A DNA stretch of 64,000 nucleotides from Metallyticus violacea. Its lineage: Eukaryota; Arthropoda; Insecta; Mantodea; Metallyticidae. This document shows positions 60,340 to 64,000 of this stretch, in pieces. The translations under genes and the position numbers were made by a program. Location of the stretch: positions 43,654,001-43,718,000 of the forward strand of contig CM060840.1 in assembly GCA_030762175.1 (NCBI GenBank). Reading direction: 5' to 3'. The first letter of the stretch is position 1. Every line of letters begins with the position of its first letter. The notes under the pieces are model-generated. The model had not been told where the DNA came from. It did not search any database and saw only the letters and a program-made list of their open reading frames with translations.

Positions 60340-60901
60340 GTTTTCTCAGGATGGGGGACAAGAAAGACAAAAGACTCAACCGATCTAATTTGTTGATGGA
60401 TTGGATTGCTTGGGATGGAGGAAGATATTTCGGCACTTTCACCTCGATCAACGGGCTGGGCATTTTTGCTTACGCCCCGAGTGGTGACAACTTCGGGAGT
60501 TAGAGACGAAGTGAAGGAGATATCGGGCGGACACAATGTGAAGCACGGAAGTAGATGTGATCCCTAACATTGTTTCCAGAGAGAACAACCCGACGCCTGC
60601 GCAACCCCCTTACAAAGAGTTTGAGTCCCTCAATAGGCTCGCTTCCATACCAGGGTCGTAGAAGAAAGGTTTCCAAAACACAAGCTACCATCACATAGCA
60701 CCAGCTCACATCGCCTGGCGCTTTCGACCCATAATAGAAACAATATAATTAAATGGGGTAGTTGAAATTTATTGGAAAGGAAAATCCATCCCAGCATTTG
60801 CCTAAGAGGCCAGGGAAATTAAAGTCAGAATTGCAGATCCAAAAGAACTTGAACCCGGATCTCCCGAATGCGAGACCGCGTTACCACCAGAGCCACCCCA
60901 G
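60340..60901 (-). mobile_element. dispersed repeat family D, longest copy, with tRNA-like head
   Basis: The minus-strand head at 60901 reads GGGGTGGCTCTGGTGGTAAC then GCGGTCTCGCATTCGGGAG, with a B-box-like GGGTTCAAGTTC (about 60845). The body shares ordered blocks with 9830-10185 and (inverted) 5490-5890. The copy runs on to about 60340 (GGATTGCTTGGGATGG). At about 560 bp it is long for a SINE. It may be a SINE joined to other repeat sequence or a composite. Confidence 0.65.
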
Positions 60902-62008
60902 TTATTTGTCGAAGAGTCCTCGAAGAAGTACTTCACTTGGTTTTTCTCCGGTTCGTCTCAAGTCTCTCTTATACTAAAAACTGTTTTTCCCCTTTTTGGA
61001 ACTCCTGCAACAGTTGCCAAATTGATGAAATGGATATCCGCCCAACATTAGTCATTATGTTCATTGTCATGTACAGTTCTTGAGACAATTTTCATCTGGG
61101 GTTTATCCTAAACCCAGTCGACGTCGGTTAGCTTTAGAAGCACCGAATTGCTAACAATTTAATCTTAGCAGTCAGTAAAATTAATGAAATGGAAGCTACG
61201 ATATTCAATTGATTTCGAATGACACTTAGGCGACAGAAAGCACCTCCATCTCTGTGACGAAAGAGGATCCTTCTCTGCCTGAGTAACTTACCTCTTACTT
61301 TTTGTTGCTGTTTTTTAAAGAAATACATCTGACTCATGCCTTTTCTCCGCTAAATGATTCGGACTTACTGAACCCCCAGATGAATGGAATGAACATGCTC
61401 AACACTCGTGCCTACTGACAAAAACTGCGCTTCACTCGAGCATCAAAAGGAACGAGAGCATGGATAGGAAGCACGTACAAACTATATCCGGAGGCAAGAG
61501 GAAAGTGAGAGTGCGAAGTCGTCCGTAAACGTCGAAGGACCAAGCTGTGCGGTTTGGGGCCACGGTAAATGGGATTCATGACGGGGCGGTTACGATACCG
61601 CTCTATGGTAAAACAGGGCGTATTGTTTCTCGCTTTCTACTGACACAAACTTTTGTTGCTATTCAACAATGCCCGGGACACCCGCAGCAATGTACGCCCG
61701 TTCCTTCACGAACCTCCTTCTGACCGGTTGGCACAGAAATCTTCGACACGTACTGGGACAAAAGCGGTTTCTTTATAGAAGGGAAATATTTCAGTGAAGC
61801 AATGCGTTCGGTAGAGTTCCCCACATGATTTATTTAGCATCCAAAAGAAGCCACCTCTCCTCAAGTCTACGCCAAGGTCTTGAATGCAATAAGTTCAGAT
61901 AATTCACTACAAGCAACTACAGTGTTATGCTGCTTAAGTGAAACTTGTAGTCACATCTTGCAAAGCAATGTACATATATATTAAAAAGATTGCGTACTTC
62001 GCCAAAAA
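60902..62008. other. no recognised feature
   Basis: Less AT-rich than average (61.4-61.7 kb), but no coding family recognised. Confidence 0.45.
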
Positions 62009-62293
62009 CCGCCACGGGTGGCTGAGGTTGTTAAGGGGAGCGGGAGGTCTGGGGTTCGATTACCACCAGAAACGTCCTTCCTGACTGAGATTTTTTCAGG
62101 TTTTCCTCAGTACTCACACATGGCAAATGCCAGGGAGGTACCCTAAACTTAGGCCTGGAACGTTTCCTTCCTTAAAAAAAATCCTTTTGCAATATATTAT
62201 TTCATCTCATGCATCATCAGTGTCCATAGCCTGTGGTGCCTCAGCGTAAAAATGGGCATTAAACTGTAACTAACAAAAAAAAATAAAAATAAA
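62009..62293 (+). mobile_element. tRNA-derived SINE, family A, full length
   Basis: The head CCGCCACGGGTGGCTGAGGT is followed by a deletion of about 12 bp in the anticodon region (TTAAGG joins GGAGCGGGAGG) and a slightly mutated B-box GGTTCGATTAC (62053-62063). The body is complete, and the copy ends in AAAAAAAAATAAAAATAAA. The flanks ACTTCGCCAAAA and ACTTCTTCAAAT may be a decayed target duplication. Confidence 0.9.
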
Positions 62294-62715
62294 CTTCTTC
62301 AAATTATAATCCATATATTTTTCAAACATAGTGCATGTTTATTCATATAAAATTTTAATTGATCATTTATAAATTCTTCTAAAGAGTAGTGACTTAATTA
62401 CATAGGCGTTCTATAAGAGCAGATTTGTATTTTTGTTCATGACTGGATAATGATGATTTGAAACATATACTTTGATAGAACATTAAATGTTTTTATGCAT
62501 TCACAAGGACTCCCTTTTGAAATTAGATAAATTAGCAGATTTGTTTTTTGCCTAGTACTGATACATAATTGTGCATTTTTCATAAAACATTCCTGATCTT
62601 GAACATAATGCCTCATAACAGAAAATATATATTTAGAAGGAAATTTCAAAATATTCATTTCTTGAAATAGACTGTTGCCTGAAAGTCTGCTGTTAGCACT
62701 CTAAATAATTCTAAT

Positions 62716-62750
<35 letters not shown>

Positions 62751-64000
62751 TAGTACAAAGCTTGCTTTCAAAGCAGTTACCTCAAATATTAATCCATATT
62801 TTATAATTTAATAGAAATAAGCTATAAAGTTTTAGTGGAAATTTAGAGCTGAAATGAGAATGATCCGAAAGCAAAAATAGCAGATCTCAATTTTGATACA
62901 ATTTATTCGACATGTATTTTATCAATTGGGAAACTTAGAAACTTGACATCTGTGTGCTGTTTAATACTTGATTATTGATTTTACAAGTAAACTGAGATCT
63001 GGCGAATTATAGACAGTTCAGTTTTAGTGTTAATTGAAAACAATTACACTTGTACTTCTTAGGCTTTCACGGCCTGTGTTATAATGAAAACAGTTAAAAT
63101 ATTCCGGGCGCTTTTGCCATTGCTGTCAGCAACTACTGCGGTTCGCGAAAGCTATGGTAACATGTTAAACTATGGACCACGGCTTTCACTGGTGTCATCG
63201 GCAAAGAGAACAATAGCAGCTATATTTTTATTGCTATTAGCAGATCATTCATTTTTACTGAAGAGCAATGAACCCAGGATTGACTCTTGTGAGTATCCAG
63301 GTTCAATAATCCCCAATCTGATTATTTTATATGATGAATTTATCTGGGCTTTTATGTTTCTCCCACTACTATTCAGATATGTGATGAACCTTTAAGATTA
63401 TCATAATTGCACGTTTGACTAACGCTCATGGAGTACTTAAATGAAGCTGAATTCTGTGTAGTAGTCCTGAAAACCTGTCCTTGCGGTAGATCTTCCTGTA
63501 CAGATGTTTGATTGTATTGAAACTGCGCATACCAGCTTTAACACTTGATTACTTCAGCAGGTATTTCCATATACTCCGACCTTTCTGCAAAAGATTTTTG
63601 CAAAACTCAGTTCATGTTTCGATGCTTTATCCTGCAACTTTTATTTTTCTCCATCTAGCCAATGAAAGAAGGACAAAGATGCCAAGCACGGCTTTGACGT
63701 AAAACCTCTTAAACCACCACATTAACTGCTGACAATATTTTACTCTCTACAGAGTCCTTCTACAGAGCAAAAGTGAACGCCATCTTGCCAAACACTAAAC
63801 ACTTTCATCTCTCATATTTTTCTTTGCAACTGTTCACCGCCATGACAAGCCGTTTTATAACGGTACATATTTCAATGGCATTCTCAGATTTCAGTGCTCG
63901 TGATATGCATATAACCGTTTCAAAGAGACTTGACATCTAACCTGTGCTACTTTCTCTTTCCAGCGTCTTCATCTTGCCTTTTGTTTAGGGATCGTGAATT
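62294..64000. other. no recognised feature
   Basis: AT-rich, with a T30 run at 62720-62749. A 103-codon plus frame at 63084-63395 has no family resemblance. Confidence 0.45.
62720..62749. repeat. poly-T tract (T30)
   Basis: Homopolymer of about 30 T; could be the poly-A tail of a minus-strand retrocopy to its right (GTAGTACAAAGCTTGC), but no family was recognised. Confidence 0.7.

Overview
This window looks like repeat-rich, AT-rich, largely non-coding nuclear DNA from an arthropod, most likely an insect. The evidence is several tRNA-derived SINE families with insect-style cores, many decayed Tc1/mariner-type transposases, non-LTR retrotransposon 3' ends (one closing in a short GGTAAACAAACAAAC tail), a short (TTAGG)n stretch matching the insect telomere unit, and abundant TC, ATT, AT and poly-A/T microsatellites. 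The SINE style suggests cockroach or termite relatives, but that is a guess. No bacterial signatures (operons, Shine-Dalgarno sites, CRISPR) are present. I could not recognise a single exon of a conserved host gene, so almost everything named here is a mobile element or a fossil of one. No viral genes or toxin genes were recognised.

Layout. 0-4 kb: SINE B copy with an 11-bp target-site duplication, SINE A copy, a mariner transposase fossil (+), a TC microsatellite and a second mariner fossil (-). 4.3 kb: a TATA-box promoter candidate followed by a possible mini first exon. 5.5-10.9 kb: two copies of a long tRNA-headed repeat (family D), a mariner N-terminal fossil (-) and a pogo/Tigger-like element with about 28-bp inverted ends. 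12.2-15.9 kb: a DD41D-type Tc1/mariner C-terminus (-), a long mariner fossil (-) and a SINE A copy. 16.8-17.4 kb: a decayed copy of a multi-copy arthropod ORF of unknown function. 21-24 kb: SINE A, a (TTA)n(TTG)n microsatellite, a 1.15-kb element with perfect 15-bp ends and a SINE B copy. 29-32.4 kb: SINE scraps, an internally deleted mariner with inverted ends (+) and another mariner fossil (-). 33-39.5 kb: SINE scraps, SINE B copies and a 666-bp internally deleted transposon whose N-terminal helix-turn-helix is joined to its C-terminal catalytic block. 47-56 kb: a dispersed repeat pair, a perfect 19-bp hairpin, (TTAGG)n, a head-to-head tRNA-SINE pair and a candidate element with TTACAAGT-rich ends. 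56.8-62.3 kb: SINE A copies, two non-LTR retrotransposon 3' ends (one on each strand) and the best copy of family D.

The pieces do not form a pathway. Inferred relationships: the SINEs would have depended on LINE reverse transcriptases like those whose 3' ends survive at 57-60 kb, and the short inverted-repeat elements would have depended on full-length transposases elsewhere. Every transposase or reverse transcriptase relic here carries stop codons, frameshifts or large deletions, so none should be functional. Long stretches between the listed features (for example 17.5-21.3, 24.1-29.1 and 39.5-47.3 kb) show only AT-rich sequence with short chance-like reading frames.
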